This document shows, piece by piece, positions 54,568-63,954 of a DNA stretch of 64,000 bases (the first letter of the stretch is position 1; every line of letters begins with the position of its first letter). Made by a program: the position numbers and the translations under genes. The stretch is from Deltaproteobacteria bacterium (GTDB lineage Bacteria > Myxococcota_A > UBA9160 > UBA4427). The notes under the pieces are model-generated. The model saw only the letters and a program-made list of their open reading frames with translations. It was not told the DNA's origin and searched no databases. Location of the stretch: positions 1 to 64,000 of the forward strand of contig JAJDAO010000043.1 in assembly GCA_029261835.1 (NCBI GenBank). The letters run 5' to 3'.

Positions 54568-55844
54568 CCGGTGCTGACACTACTGAGAGTTGATATCTCA
54601 GTGCTGGGGTTACTGTGGGGTGACTCTTCCTCGGTCTCCAGTCGCACCAAGAGGTCGGCAGGCACCTCGTCCTCCCCCACGCCGAGCGGCCGGCGATAGG
54701 CATCGCCCCCAGCCCACCGGGCGTAGTGGCGGGCCGTCACCGCTACGTCGGCGTGGCCGAGTTGCTTTGACACGTAGCCGAGCTGGATACCTGCCGTGAT
54801 GAGCTGCGACGCGAACGTGTCGCGCAGGTCCTTCGGGCTGTGGCCGGCGAGTCGCGCCACCTTGCAGACCCTCTTGAAGTGGCGGGAGCGGTAGTTGCTC
54901 GGGTCGACGGTCGGGAGGATTCGAACGTCTTCTTCCGGTCGCCCATCTGCTAGCCAGCGTTCCATGAGGAGCCCCCGGAGTCGGCGTGAGAGAGCTACCC
55001 GCCTCGCCCGCCCGCTCTTCGTCGGCCCGATGTGCCTGCCCCGCGCCCGGGTCTCCTCGATGCTCAGGGACCGCGACGTGTCGGCTGCGCCTTTCCCCCA
55101 CCACACGTCCGACCACCGTATGCCGATCGCCTCGCCCAAGCGGAGGCCCGCGTCGAGCTGCAGCATGTCGCAGAGGTAGCCGTCCCCGCCCTCGGCGGTG
55201 CTGGCCTCCACGAATGCTCGGATCCGTGAGGGCTCCTCGATGGGGTTCACGTGGGCTCCGGGGTCGGACTGCGCCCTACCCCGCTGCGTCCGGTTGCGCC
55301 GGCGGAGAGTGGCGCGGAAGGTGTCCGCCGGGTTGGCCTCGATGACCTCGAGGTCGACGGCGTAGGAGAGCACGGCCGACAGGACGTCGAGGTAGTTCTT
55401 TCCGGTCTTGGGCGAGCGCTCCCGGGCCTCGACTTCCTTCCCCCACCAGTCGAGGAGCACCGGCTTTGTAATGTCGTCGAGTCGCCAATTCTCGAAGTAG
55501 GCGAGCACGCGGCCACGAAGCTCTGCGTCGGGCTTGCTCGGGTCAGGCTCACGAGCGCCGAGGAGCCTTCGGCGATCTTCCTTTGTGGTCTCTGCCAGGC
55601 TGCCCATCGCCTCACGCAGGTATCGGCCTGCGAATTCGCCGAACCGCGGGACATCCAGCAACGAGACTCCGCTCTCCGTGCCACTTCGCTGTTCGTAGAG
55701 GTCGCGAACTGCTGCAGCTTCGTCCCAGTCGCTCGTCTTGGTGGAGAAACGACTCCTCCGACCGTTCGCCACTCGCTGGTAGTAGATCACGCCATCCCGA
55801 GCAAAAAGGTTTCGGTACTTACGGCCGCGGGGTTTCTTTCTCAT
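54540..55844 (-). CDS. int: phage-type tyrosine recombinase (integrase)
   Basis: A 434-residue integrase: N-terminal DNA-binding region, core-binding domain near residues 130-180, and a catalytic domain with Arg in DAGLRLGEAIGIRW, Lys in GPTKSGRARRV, KDLRDTFASQL (Lys where His is usual in HxLRH), His in LGHADVAV and nucleophile Tyr in TARHYARW. It ends within 20 bases of the tRNA gene and is transcribed towards it, the standard layout for tRNA-targeting islands. Confidence 0.92.
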   Translation of the reverse strand: MRKKPRGRKYRNLFARDGVIYYQRVANGRRSRFSTKTSDWDEAAAVRDLYEQRSGTESGVSLLDVPRFGEFAGRYLREAMGSLAETTKEDRRRLLGAREPDPSKPDAELRGRVLAYFENWRLDDITKPVLLDWWGKEVEARERSPKTGKNYLDVLSAVLSYAVDLEVIEANPADTFRATLRRRNRTQRGRAQSDPGAHVNPIEEPSRIRAFVEASTAEGGDGYLCDMLQLDAGLRLGEAIGIRWSDVWWGKGAADTSRSLSIEETRARGRHIGPTKSGRARRVALSRRLRGLLMERWLADGRPEEDVRILPTVDPSNYRSRHFKRVCKVARLAGHSPKDLRDTFASQLITAGIQLGYVSKQLGHADVAVTARHYARWAGGDAYRRPLGVGEDEVPADLLVRLETEEESPHSNPSTEISTLSSVSTGKEKPPESQ

Positions 55845-55977
55845 CGTCTCGCCCCTCTTCTGGCAAATCCGGGCTCCTGCGACCGGACCGCCCCATTGGT
55901 GGAGTTACCTCGCTTTCGTGAATACCTCATCCCCTACCCCGATACCGGGTGCCATTGCTCCAAAAAGGCGGTGCGCC

Positions 55978-56943
55978 CTAGAGCAACCCCTCCCCAGCAT
56001 GGTCTGCGAACGCATCCGCACGCCGGGTGTAGATGCGCACCATGGCCACAGAGCGGTGTCCGGTGTGGTCCATGATCCGCTCGGCAGCAGCTCCCCGCTC
56101 GGCTGCGCTGGTGACGAAGCCGGCCCGCAGGCTATGGCCTCCGAACTCGGCGGGGTCGAAGCCAGCCCTCTTGGCGTGAGCCTTCACCACGTCGGCCACT
56201 GCTCGCGTGCTCATGCTCGAACCCACGTTGCCGTGGCGGTCTACAGAGCGGAAAACCAGCCCAGAGGTCAGGCCCGCAGCGGTTACCCACGACAACAGGG
56301 CTTTGACCGGGCAGGTTTCGGGGCTGCGGCCGAAGGGGATGGCTCGCTGCTGTCCCTTGCCCTCCTGGTCCGTCTTCGAACGCTTCACCGTTACGAGTAG
56401 CCCTCGCTCCGTCTCCTCGATGTCGGCCAGGTCGAGTGCCACGAGTTCGCTGCGTCGCATGGCGCTGGCAAACCCGAAGAGCAGCAGCGCACGATCCCGC
56501 AGCCCCTTCATCGTGTCGGGCTTGGCGTGGGCCACCATGCCAGCCAGGCGGTCCACGGTAGCCGGGGCCTTTCGCTTCGGAGCCACACCAAGTTCGCGGC
56601 GGATGCCGGTCATGGTGGCACGCACACCCTTCGCCGCGGTTGGACTCTCCAGCCCTTGGCTCTCGTGAGCCCAGCGGATGGCGGCGAGTCGTTGCCCCAG
56701 TGTGGAGACGCTACGCCCAGCCTTCGCACCCGCAGCCAGGTAGCGGGCCACGGTCTCGGGGCTGGCGGGCATCGAGTCCAGCCGCTGCCCATCACACCAG
56801 GCGGCGAAGTCGGCCAGGCCCGTGCGATAGGCGCGGCGAGTGCTGGGAGCCAGAGACTCGGCCACGTAGGCCATCACGTCCGTGAGTTCGGCTGGGATGG
56901 TGGGGGCAGAATCGACGAAGGGGACGAGTTCGGCGGCGGTCAT
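55978..56943 (-). CDS. tyrosine recombinase (XerC/D-like)
   Basis: A 321-residue recombinase with a SAM-like core-binding domain (STRRAYRTGLADFAAWCDG) and catalytic residues Arg in ASAMRRSELVAL, Lys in KRSKTDQEG, HSLRAG, His in TGHRSVAM and Tyr in VRIYTRR. ATG 56943 has GGAG eight bases upstream. It is of a different subfamily from the neighbouring integrase and may be the element's excision or cassette recombinase. Confidence 0.9.
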   Translation of the reverse strand: MTAAELVPFVDSAPTIPAELTDVMAYVAESLAPSTRRAYRTGLADFAAWCDGQRLDSMPASPETVARYLAAGAKAGRSVSTLGQRLAAIRWAHESQGLESPTAAKGVRATMTGIRRELGVAPKRKAPATVDRLAGMVAHAKPDTMKGLRDRALLLFGFASAMRRSELVALDLADIEETERGLLVTVKRSKTDQEGKGQQRAIPFGRSPETCPVKALLSWVTAAGLTSGLVFRSVDRHGNVGSSMSTRAVADVVKAHAKRAGFDPAEFGGHSLRAGFVTSAAERGAAAERIMDHTGHRSVAMVRIYTRRADAFADHAGEGLL

Positions 56944-57188
56944 GGGAGGCACTCCTCAGGGCGGTTTCTAGCTTCTGAGAAGTCATGTTATCGAAAGCCA
57001 GCCTTTATGGCAACACATGGCGTTGCTGGGCATATAAGCATTCTGGGGGGCTACCCCGTGACGGCCCGCTTCGAGCCCAAGTGGTCGCCAACTCTTTCAG
57101 CCCATCTCATCGCCGATCGGCTTCTTCTTAGGAGCACAATACCGACAGCCAGGATCTGAGCGGCGTCGGCTCGGACGCGCTTACCGTC

Positions 57189-58511
57189 CTAGCCGCGAAG
57201 CCTTCGCCAGCCGATGAGGCCGAGTAGAACAGAAGAGATCGCTGCAGAAAAGGGTAGTAGCAGGGGAACGAAGTGCATCGAACTCAAGTGCACATCCACC
57301 ATTGTCTGTCCCTCCGAGCTGTTCTGTCCGGGCGGAATGATGCTGCAAGTCGAAGTCAATACAGTCGCGACACTCATGCTGGGGACGGCCACCTGGGCAA
57401 GCAGTTCTCCTACCTTGTTCTCAAGGCCTTGCAGATCCGTGTAGGGTGAGATCCCAGTTTCCTGTGCAATCGGTCCAGCTCCCGGAGGGTTCTCATAGAC
57501 GTATATGTCGATCTGATTCCGACCATAGTGGTACTCGAAGAATATGATCACAGGGTTGCCGGTGGTCGGATGGGTTCCCCAGTTTACGTAGAGATCAAAC
57601 GGCACCGGAGGATCTTGTTGGTCACCCGCGAAAACGTCGTTTTCGGCATCGTTGAGAAAACAGCCACAGGCCCATTCACCCGTTCCAAGTCTTACGCGGA
57701 TTCCGGCCGGATAGCACTCCACTTCAAAGGTCGTATTTGCGGTGGATTCAGACTGCAGTGGGCCTAGGGTATTCGGATCGCTTGCGTCGCATACCTTGTC
57801 GGCTGTACAGAAGTTGTTGCAGCCGTCGTTCTGCACGAGATTGCCGTCATCGCACTCCTCTGTTCCTGTAACGAACCCGTCCCCACAAACCTCGCCAACC
57901 ACTAGTCGAGAGGCACCGGAAGCGACGGACGCGCCCGTGCGTACCCCTGTTGCGTCCGTCCAGATCAGAGTCACCAACCCGTCGGTATCTGTATCGAGAA
58001 ATGTACGCAGGGTGGCGCTGGAGAAGTCAATTGCATCACCGACGGTGGTTGTTGGTGGCACTCCGTAGGTCCCCAGAAACGACGCCGATGTCACCCCTGA
58101 ACCGCTAGACGTGTTGTTGCCTGGTGCGTTGTTCCAAGTGATTCCAGACTCTGACCACGCCTCGCCGCTGTGTCCGTCGTTGAGCCCATACACGTTGACG
58201 AAGTGGGTAGTTGCAGGTACGAATCCGCCCGAGGACACGAACCCAATGGGCATATGCAGCGTAACAGGGGCTACTGGCTTGGCGATCGAAGAGATGTCGA
58301 ACCGGATGTAGCTCTTGCGCGTGGCGTCGCTGCCGGCTCCGTCATTCTTGACAGCCAGATGGCCAGTACTTCCGAAGTTGGTGTTGGCATAGATTCCGGC
58401 GTTTATGTAGGCGTCCGCATCGGGTGGCAGCGATTGTGAACGTGCTGGCGAGGCCACTCCGAAGACGGCTGTACAAAGCATGAGAGCTAGCGGCAAGTTC
58501 GAGCGAATCAT
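57189..58511 (-). CDS. exported DNRLRE-domain protein with Myxococcus Cys-rich repeat and C-terminal anchor
   Basis: A 440-residue secreted protein. A signal peptide (LPLALMLCTAVFGVASPARS) leads to a DNRLRE-type beta-sandwich (DADAYINAGIYANTNFGST, KSYIRFDISSI), one Myxococcus Cys-rich repeat (CGDGFVTGTEECDDGN, NDGCNNFC) and an unassigned domain. The C-terminus is VPLLLPFSAAISSVLLGLIG then WRRLRG, a sorting-signal layout (proline motif, helix, arginines) but not the classic PEP form. ATG 58511 is set by the signal peptide. It probably ends up on the cell surface. Confidence 0.78.
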   Translation of the reverse strand: MIRSNLPLALMLCTAVFGVASPARSQSLPPDADAYINAGIYANTNFGSTGHLAVKNDGAGSDATRKSYIRFDISSIAKPVAPVTLHMPIGFVSSGGFVPATTHFVNVYGLNDGHSGEAWSESGITWNNAPGNNTSSGSGVTSASFLGTYGVPPTTTVGDAIDFSSATLRTFLDTDTDGLVTLIWTDATGVRTGASVASGASRLVVGEVCGDGFVTGTEECDDGNLVQNDGCNNFCTADKVCDASDPNTLGPLQSESTANTTFEVECYPAGIRVRLGTGEWACGCFLNDAENDVFAGDQQDPPVPFDLYVNWGTHPTTGNPVIIFFEYHYGRNQIDIYVYENPPGAGPIAQETGISPYTDLQGLENKVGELLAQVAVPSMSVATVLTSTCSIIPPGQNSSEGQTMVDVHLSSMHFVPLLLPFSAAISSVLLGLIGWRRLRG

Positions 58512-58904
58512 GGGCGCCTCGGATTCTTCCCGACACACGACTGAGATTTCGTCTGGACAGTATGCACTGGCCGATTCTCGCATCTTGAGGGACAAGCGGT
58601 CAACTACCCGCTCTCTCTTAGGGGCCCGTACCCCTGACGGCCACCACACCAGAAGCACTGTCACGGTGTCAAGAGATCTGGCTCGCGTGGGAGCCGGCCT
58701 CTCAGAAGAGGACCTGCCCACCAGTCTACGCAGCCGAGGTTGAGAACAACCTGCGGAACGAACGGGGTGCAAGAGTCTGCCGATTAGGCCCATCTGGCCC
58801 GGCGTGGAGTCCTCCCCTCACAGCCCCTTGACCATGTCGCACAATGTCCTTCATGGCGCGCGCTGTCGCTGTTTCGAAGACTCTACCCCGACGAGTACAA
58901 GCGC
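58512..58904. other. gene-poor stretch, 393 bases
   Basis: No gene is supported here. It separates the DNRLRE-protein gene, whose promoter should lie near 58515-58650, from the small RHH-like gene. No clear promoter, repeat or hairpin was seen. Confidence 0.3.
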
Positions 58905-59249
58905 TTACACCCTCGGCGGTCTCCCCCTCCGCCCCTTGACCGGCTCGTCAGCCTCGAACGGCTTGCCCTTGTTGTAGACCTTGCGGAGTTCAGCGATGGC
59001 GTCGCGCAGAGCCCGCTCAGTCAGGCCCGACATACTGCCGCCGATAGCCTTTAGCGGCACCGAGATGCTCGCCACACGCAGCTCCTGGAGTAGGTCTGCG
59101 GGCAGATCAAAGGTGGCCTTGCTACGCGCTGGAGTCTCTTCTGCGGCCTTCTCGGGTTCTTTCTGGGCCTGGCGCTTGCGGGCCCTCTTCTTAGACACGG
59201 AGGCTCTGCTGGAGCTGCTCTTGCGGCCAGAACGCTTGCGGGCAGTCAT
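58905..59249 (-). CDS. small basic DNA-binding protein (ribbon-helix-helix-like with AT-hook)
   Basis: A 114-residue protein. The first 40 residues are Lys/Arg/Ser-rich (RKRSGRKSSSSRASVSKKR). A folded segment FDLPADLLQELRVASISVPLKAIGG, then ALRDAIAELRKVYN, suggests a ribbon-helix-helix. The end, GRRGRPPRV, contains an AT-hook (RGRP). It may be a partition or plasmid-control type regulator. It is divergent from the gene at 59492, across a region with two palindromes. Confidence 0.6.
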   Translation of the reverse strand: MTARKRSGRKSSSSRASVSKKRARKRQAQKEPEKAAEETPARSKATFDLPADLLQELRVASISVPLKAIGGSMSGLTERALRDAIAELRKVYNKGKPFEADEPVKGRRGRPPRV

Positions 59250-59393
59250 TCTGCCACCTCAGGGCAGGCCAGGTTCACGGCCAGCGTAGAACTCCCCCCG
59301 CCGCCTTTTCTCTTGAGAAACGTGACAACCGACATAGGCACCCCCTTCGAAGCCAGAGCCTACGCCCACCGGCAAGGCATCGCCAGCGGACAT

Positions 59394-59445
59394 GGCTATA
59401 GCCGGCTGTGCTGTCTTTGCCAGGTATAGCTGGCTTTGCTACAAT
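59394..59445 (+). promoter_or_regulatory. sigma-70 promoter with two palindromic operators
   Basis: TTGCCA (59417-59422), exactly 17 bases, TACAAT (59440-59445). The palindrome GCCAG-gtatag-CTGGC (59419-59434) covers the -35 and spacer, and GGCTATAGCC (59394-59403) lies just upstream. Both share a TATAGC core. A repressor bound here would block the promoter of the gene at 59492. Confidence 0.7.
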
Positions 59446-59491
59446 GTCGGGACAGACACCTACCCCCAAGGTCCTGAAAAGGAAGAAGAAT

Positions 59492-59764
59492 ATGAATCAG
59501 CAGACAGCCGAAACCATCAGCGAAGCCATCCGAGAGCGCCACTTCTCCGAGCCGATGAAGCGGGGCCTGGTCCGCGTGCTCAAGGGCCAGAGCTACCGCC
59601 GTGCCGCCGCAGACGAGGGCATCGGCTACCGGGAGCTGCACCGCAACGCCAAGACGGTGCCCGGCCTGGTCGAGCTTCACCTAGAGGCGTGGCGCAAGAG
59701 CTGGGGCCGAGACTTCCCGAGCTTGTGGCGCCACCACATCGAGCGGCGGGAGAAGGCGGCTTAG
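59492..59764 (+). CDS. small helix-turn-helix-like protein
   Basis: A 90-residue protein whose centre, LVRVLKGQSYRRAAADEGIGYRELHRNAK, reads as a helix-turn-helix (GQSYRRAA, GIGYRELHRN). ATG 59492 has GGAAGAAG upstream and sits about 40 bases after a predicted transcription start. It may regulate itself or its divergent neighbour through the palindromes in the promoter. The family is not recognised. Confidence 0.6.
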   Translation: MNQQTAETISEAIRERHFSEPMKRGLVRVLKGQSYRRAAADEGIGYRELHRNAKTVPGLVELHLEAWRKSWGRDFPSLWRHHIERREKAA

Positions 59765-60029
59765 CAGCCCTTCCGAAACGATGCCCTTGAATATCCCCAC
59801 CTGGCATACACTCGATAGCCACGGCCGCGAGATAAGCATAGAGTGTGAGTCATACCACCCGCCTCGGAAGGGGACGGCTCATGCGCGTATCGGTCTTTTT
59901 TGATTCCCGTTCTAGCTCTGGCTGTCACTCAAGAAACGCGGGCCGGGCGACGTTCATGGGCTCGGCGGCAAGCCCTCCTACCTCGATCGCGATCTCAGCA
60001 AGGTTTGTTTCCGCTGGAAGGATCATGAA

Positions 60030-61280
60030 ATGCGAAGGCTTCTAGTTGCGCTTGTGGGGCTTCTGGTGGTGGTGTGTTTGTTTGGCAGCAGTAGCGCCTA
60101 CGCCGATCTGAGTGATGGTCTTGTCGCGTATTACCCGTTCAACGGGAATGCGAATGACGAGAGTGGGAACGGGCATCACGGAACGGTCTATGGAGCCACC
60201 CCCGGCGAAGACATCTATGGTAGTCCGGATACCGCCTACGCTTTCGATGGCGTTAATGACTACATCGACATCCCTTACCAATCAGATATCGAACCGGACA
60301 TCTTCACTGTCTCCGTATTGTTTAATACTCAGATGACAACAATAGGTCAACTAATTGGCACCGACCCCAATGGTGTCAGCTGTAATCATGGATACAATCT
60401 ACGCACGATTGGCTCGGCAAATTTCTGGATCGATCCATCTTCATCCTGCGGAGCGCATTGGGCCAGTATATCTTCTAATGAATCAGTTAATGACGGACTG
60501 TGGCACCATTTCGTTGCTGTATATGATTCATCCGGAAACATAAAGATGTATATCGATGGAATTCTACAGAATGCTAGCGGCAGCAGTGGGTACAACAAGA
60601 CTCATGCTTCCATCCGCATCGGGATGTGGAGAAAGAGTACTGAACTAGCCTATTTTGATGGACGTCTTGATGAAATACGCATCTACAACCGCGCTCTTTC
60701 TGAGCCCGAAATCAGTGAACTGGCCTTCTCGCAACCGGTTGCGTCGGGTCATTACTTGACATGGTGGGGTGACTACAATGGTTGGAAGCCTACAAACGAA
60801 ACAACAAGAACAGAGCAGGCGACTGAGGAAATGCTCTTGGCCCTTACAGCTGGAGTTCCAGATTATTCCTGTGGAGGCACTCCTCATAAGTGTAACACTG
60901 TTGAGTGCACACTGATATGTGACTTGGCTTGTATTCCCATGACTTGCTGCGAGGAGGTTTCGCAGAGCGGATCATGGAAATTCGCGAATATTTGCGGTAC
61001 GCCAACTACGGCCACAGGAGGTTGGGATGTGGTCTACTATCCCACGTGTGGTGATGGACTCATCGAATCCCCGGAAGGATGCGACGACGGTGGAGCAACA
61101 CCCGGCGACGGCTGCGACGCAAGCTGTCAGATAGAATCGGGCTGGGCCTGCGTGGGTGAGCCTTCGGTGTGCACCGTGGTCTCGATCCCCACCCTCTCCC
61201 GCTACTTCCAACTTGCGCTCGTCGTAGGCATGTTGACGGCGGGAGCATGGATGTGGCGACGACGAACTCGCAAAGCTTGA
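60030..61280 (+). CDS. exported LamG-domain protein with Myxococcus Cys-rich repeat and IPTL-type sorting signal
   Basis: A 416-residue secreted protein. The signal peptide LLVALVGLLVVVCLFGSSSAYA is followed by a LamG/concanavalin domain (GLVAYYPFNGNANDESGNG, HHFVAVYDSSGNIKMYIDG, DEIRIYNRALSEPEI). A Cys-rich region follows, then a Myxococcus repeat (CGDGLIESPEGCDDGG, GDGCDASC) and a tail SIPTLSRYFQLALVVGMLTAGAWMWRRR, in parts: IPTLS motif, helix, arginines. Bases 60300-60980 are clearly richer in A+T than the ends and the rest of the window, which suggests a transferred middle segment. Start ATG 60030. Confidence 0.83.
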   Translation: MRRLLVALVGLLVVVCLFGSSSAYADLSDGLVAYYPFNGNANDESGNGHHGTVYGATPGEDIYGSPDTAYAFDGVNDYIDIPYQSDIEPDIFTVSVLFNTQMTTIGQLIGTDPNGVSCNHGYNLRTIGSANFWIDPSSSCGAHWASISSNESVNDGLWHHFVAVYDSSGNIKMYIDGILQNASGSSGYNKTHASIRIGMWRKSTELAYFDGRLDEIRIYNRALSEPEISELAFSQPVASGHYLTWWGDYNGWKPTNETTRTEQATEEMLLALTAGVPDYSCGGTPHKCNTVECTLICDLACIPMTCCEEVSQSGSWKFANICGTPTTATGGWDVVYYPTCGDGLIESPEGCDDGGATPGDGCDASCQIESGWACVGEPSVCTVVSIPTLSRYFQLALVVGMLTAGAWMWRRRTRKA

Positions 61281-61569
61281 GCCCCCCCTTCCGCCCCCCC
61301 CACCCCCCTCGACGAGGCCGATAGTCCCGTCCGCAAGATGTGAACTCAAACACTCTGTGTCGGGGTGACTAAGACAGGTCTGCTCTGCGTTCGCCTGCTG
61401 CGGATCATTAAAAGGCTGCGGTCGGGGCTGGGTGAGTAGGAGAGGGACAGTTCCTCACGCGCGCTCCTGCCCGTTTTGCAACGGGAGACTTGAGTATGCG
61501 CAGTGCACTCTTTGCTTGAAGATATGTCGTTCCGCGTGAGACAATCTCGCTTCCTGGGAGGGGTTGCTC

Positions 61570-62529
61570 ATGCGTCGCTTTGTGCTGCTGGCTTTGGTGC
61601 TGACTGCTTCTGGCGGAGGCCACGCTCAGGCAGTCACGATCGAGTGGGTCACTGTGGGGGGCGCGGGCAATGCGGCCGACACCACGGGCTACGGTGCGGT
61701 GGCGGACATCTACCAAATTAGCAAGTACGAGACGACCAACGCCCAGTACGCCGAGTTTCTGAATGCGGTGGCGGACACCGACACCAACGCGCTCTACAAC
61801 GCGAATATGGCGAACCCGAACCCGGTGCCCTCGGGTCGTGGCGGAATCACTCGTATCGGCAGCTCGGGGAGCTACACGTACAGCACCATTGCCGGCCGCG
61901 AGAACAAACCGGTGAACTACGTGTCGTTCTACGACAGCCTGCGCTTTGCGAACTGGCTGCACAACGGCCAGACGACGGGGGCACAGGACAGCACGACGAC
62001 GGAGGACGGCGCCTACACGTTCAGCGGCACGACGAGCGTCGGCGCGCGCAACGCGGGTGCCACGATCTTCCTCACCAGCGAGGACGAGTGGTACAAGGCC
62101 GCCTACTACGACGCGGTGTCGACCGGCTACAACCCGTACCCGTTCGCGGACGGGTTCAACGGCGCGGCGTGCGAGGGTCCGGCGGGCACCACGACCCATT
62201 CCGCGAACTGCCAATCTGCCGTGGGCAACACCACCGATGTGGGCGCCTACACCACCTCGCCGAGCGACTACGGCACCTTCGACCAGGGCGGCAACGTCTA
62301 CGAGTGGAACGAGGCCATCATCAGCGGCTCGTTCCGCGGCCTGCGGGGCGGGAGCTGGGACGGCTCCCCGGTCGGCCTCGCCGCGTCGAACCGGGTCAGC
62401 GACAGCCCGACCAACGAGAACAACAGCTTCGGTTTTCGCGTCGCAATGATCCCCGAGCCCGGTACGGCCCTGCTCCTCGGTATCGGCCTCGTAGCGATGG
62501 CAGTGAAGCAAAGGCACGCGGCAGCGTAG
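61570..62529 (+). CDS. exported FGE-sulfatase-domain protein with PEP-CTERM signal
   Basis: A 319-residue protein with a short signal peptide (FVLLALVLTASGGGHA), a formylglycine-generating-enzyme-like (SUMF1) domain (YETTNAQYAEFLNAVA, NKPVNYVSFYDSLRFANWL, LTSEDEWYKAAYYD, GNVYEWNEAI, GLRGGSWDG, NNSFGFRVA) and a classic PEP-CTERM tail: IPEPGTALLLGIGLVAMAV then KQRH. Proteins of this design are exosortase substrates; the FGE fold here is probably structural. ATG 61570 has GGGAGGGG upstream. Confidence 0.88.
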   Translation: MRRFVLLALVLTASGGGHAQAVTIEWVTVGGAGNAADTTGYGAVADIYQISKYETTNAQYAEFLNAVADTDTNALYNANMANPNPVPSGRGGITRIGSSGSYTYSTIAGRENKPVNYVSFYDSLRFANWLHNGQTTGAQDSTTTEDGAYTFSGTTSVGARNAGATIFLTSEDEWYKAAYYDAVSTGYNPYPFADGFNGAACEGPAGTTTHSANCQSAVGNTTDVGAYTTSPSDYGTFDQGGNVYEWNEAIISGSFRGLRGGSWDGSPVGLAASNRVSDSPTNENNSFGFRVAMIPEPGTALLLGIGLVAMAVKQRHAAA

Positions 62530-62599
62530 GGCGACCCGGCAACCCACACGCTAGAGCCGCCCAGTACCCTCATGCGGGCATTCCTGGCGGTGCTGGCGC

Positions 62600-62863
62600 C
62601 TACCAGAACTTATCCTCGTACGGCATACGAGGCCGGAGGCTCTCACGGTGAGCACGCTCTACAGCCCGGCGACGGCGCTTCTTGGCCGCGTCCAGGTCGC
62701 ACCCGTGGAGGTATCGGAGTGCAAGCACCAGCGGGCCCGGGATTCTGCGCTGCCCGGTCTCCCACCAGTAGAGCGCTCCTGAGCTGACGCCAAGTTTCTC
62801 AGCCAAGGCTCGGCGGGACAGGCCGTGCTCACGGCGCCAGGTGCGGAGTTCTTCAGGCGTCAT
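62600..62863 (-). CDS. XRE-family helix-turn-helix regulator
   Basis: An 87-residue protein with an N-terminal XRE/Cro-type HTH (LRTWRREHGLSRRALAEKLGVSSGALYWWETGQRRIP, in parts) and a short basic tail. The ATG at 62863 follows GAGGG. Typical of phage- or island-encoded repressors and of antitoxins; no toxin partner is seen beside it. Confidence 0.85.
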   Translation of the reverse strand: MTPEELRTWRREHGLSRRALAEKLGVSSGALYWWETGQRRIPGPLVLALRYLHGCDLDAAKKRRRRAVERAHRESLRPRMPYEDKFW

Positions 62864-63453
62864 TGTCCCTCACAGTGTACGCAGAGCAGGGCTGCGGAAT
62901 AGGCCGACAAGGGAGCTTCTCCACGCCCACACGAACGCAGCAGGGGGGGACCCCCAAAACCCGGGAGCGGCCTCGATGTCAACTCCTGTTTCCGCATAGG
63001 TCCGGAAATCTCATGGCACCCCCGACAAGCCATCCAGGAAAGGGGGAGGATGCGGAAGAGCGCACTCCCGACGAGCAGCAGCAGCTATCGGCGGTAGATG
63101 TCGGGAGGACAGACCCGGGGAGGTCAATTCGCGGCAGTTTCTGTCTGACCACCCGCGCGGTCCTGGAGGGCACAGGCTGTGGAGATGCCGGTCCCCCTAC
63201 CCACGGCGAACAGCTCGCGAAGGTTATCATTTGCTAGCAGGCGGCAGCCCCGACACACCTGCGACGTCAAGTGCGTTTCTCCGGGACCGCTGTGCTAGCA
63301 AACAACTCAGCGAGAACCGCGCCGCGTGAGGCGCTTGAATTCATCCCCGATTCAAAGCGTGGGGATTCCGAGGCAGCACCCGGAAGCTCACGCGCACACC
63401 GGCGGTGCTGTCGTGCGTGCAAAGGAAGATCTGACAGGCGGCGTGAGGGGCGG
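62864..63453. other. gene-poor stretch, 590 bases
   Basis: No gene is supported. It holds the upstream region of the XRE gene and several G/C runs (GGGGGGACCCCC near 62945, CCCCCGAC..AGGAAAGGGGGA near 63020-63050) that could form weak hairpins. Nothing recognisable otherwise. Confidence 0.3.
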
Positions 63454-63954
63454 TCAGTCAAGCGGCTGCTTCGCCGAATCCGCAGACTCGTGCTCCGCGA
63501 TTCGCTTGTCGATGGACGCTTCGTTCTCTCCGTCCAGGAGGACGTTCCTAGCAATCCGTAAGCCGATTGAGTTGAGACCATCATCGTGCCGGCGTCCACA
63601 TCTACGCTCGGCATACTCCACGAGGTCCCGATCGGCAGGATCATCCGTGGACAAGGCCGCACGCGCGCGAGCGCACCATGCGCGCAGCTCGAGTTCCCTC
63701 TGGGCAGAATCGTGTGCCCGTTGCATGCGCTCCCTCTGCTCCAGCATGACCACCATATACGCCGCAAGAGCGAGTGAACAAACACCTACTGCCACGATCG
63801 ACACGCTCGCAATCTTTGCTCGCCGCGAGAATCGCGGCCTTGCCGGATCCGACAGCACGTACGCGATCCCGGCGAAGATGGATCCGACAATCAACGCTGC
63901 AGAGAGGTACTCATCTTCAAGTGAATCGTGGTTGGCGGCGGCAAGCCAACCCAC
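63454..63954 (-). CDS. membrane protein of unknown function (5' end may extend beyond window)
   Basis: At least 166 residues with two clear membrane helices (LSAALIVGSIFAGIAYVLS, ASVSIVAVGVCSLALAAYMVVML) and a charged cytoplasmic-type C-terminal half with two Cys (RAWCARARAAL, YAERRCGRR). The GTG at 63954 is the first start inside the window, but the frame stays open to base 64000 with hydrophobic residues, so the real start may be outside. No family is recognised. Confidence 0.55.
   Translation of the reverse strand: MGWLAAANHDSLEDEYLSAALIVGSIFAGIAYVLSDPARPRFSRRAKIASVSIVAVGVCSLALAAYMVVMLEQRERMQRAHDSAQRELELRAWCARARAALSTDDPADRDLVEYAERRCGRRHDDGLNSIGLRIARNVLLDGENEASIDKRIAEHESADSAKQPLD

Noticed and set aside
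61281..61320. C-rich runs after the LamG gene as a terminator.
   Set aside because: There is no self-complementary stem and no U-run.
61470..61530. A TGCAC..TTGCT sequence upstream of the PEP-CTERM gene as a sigma-54 promoter.
   Set aside because: The spacing between the two halves is wrong by two bases.
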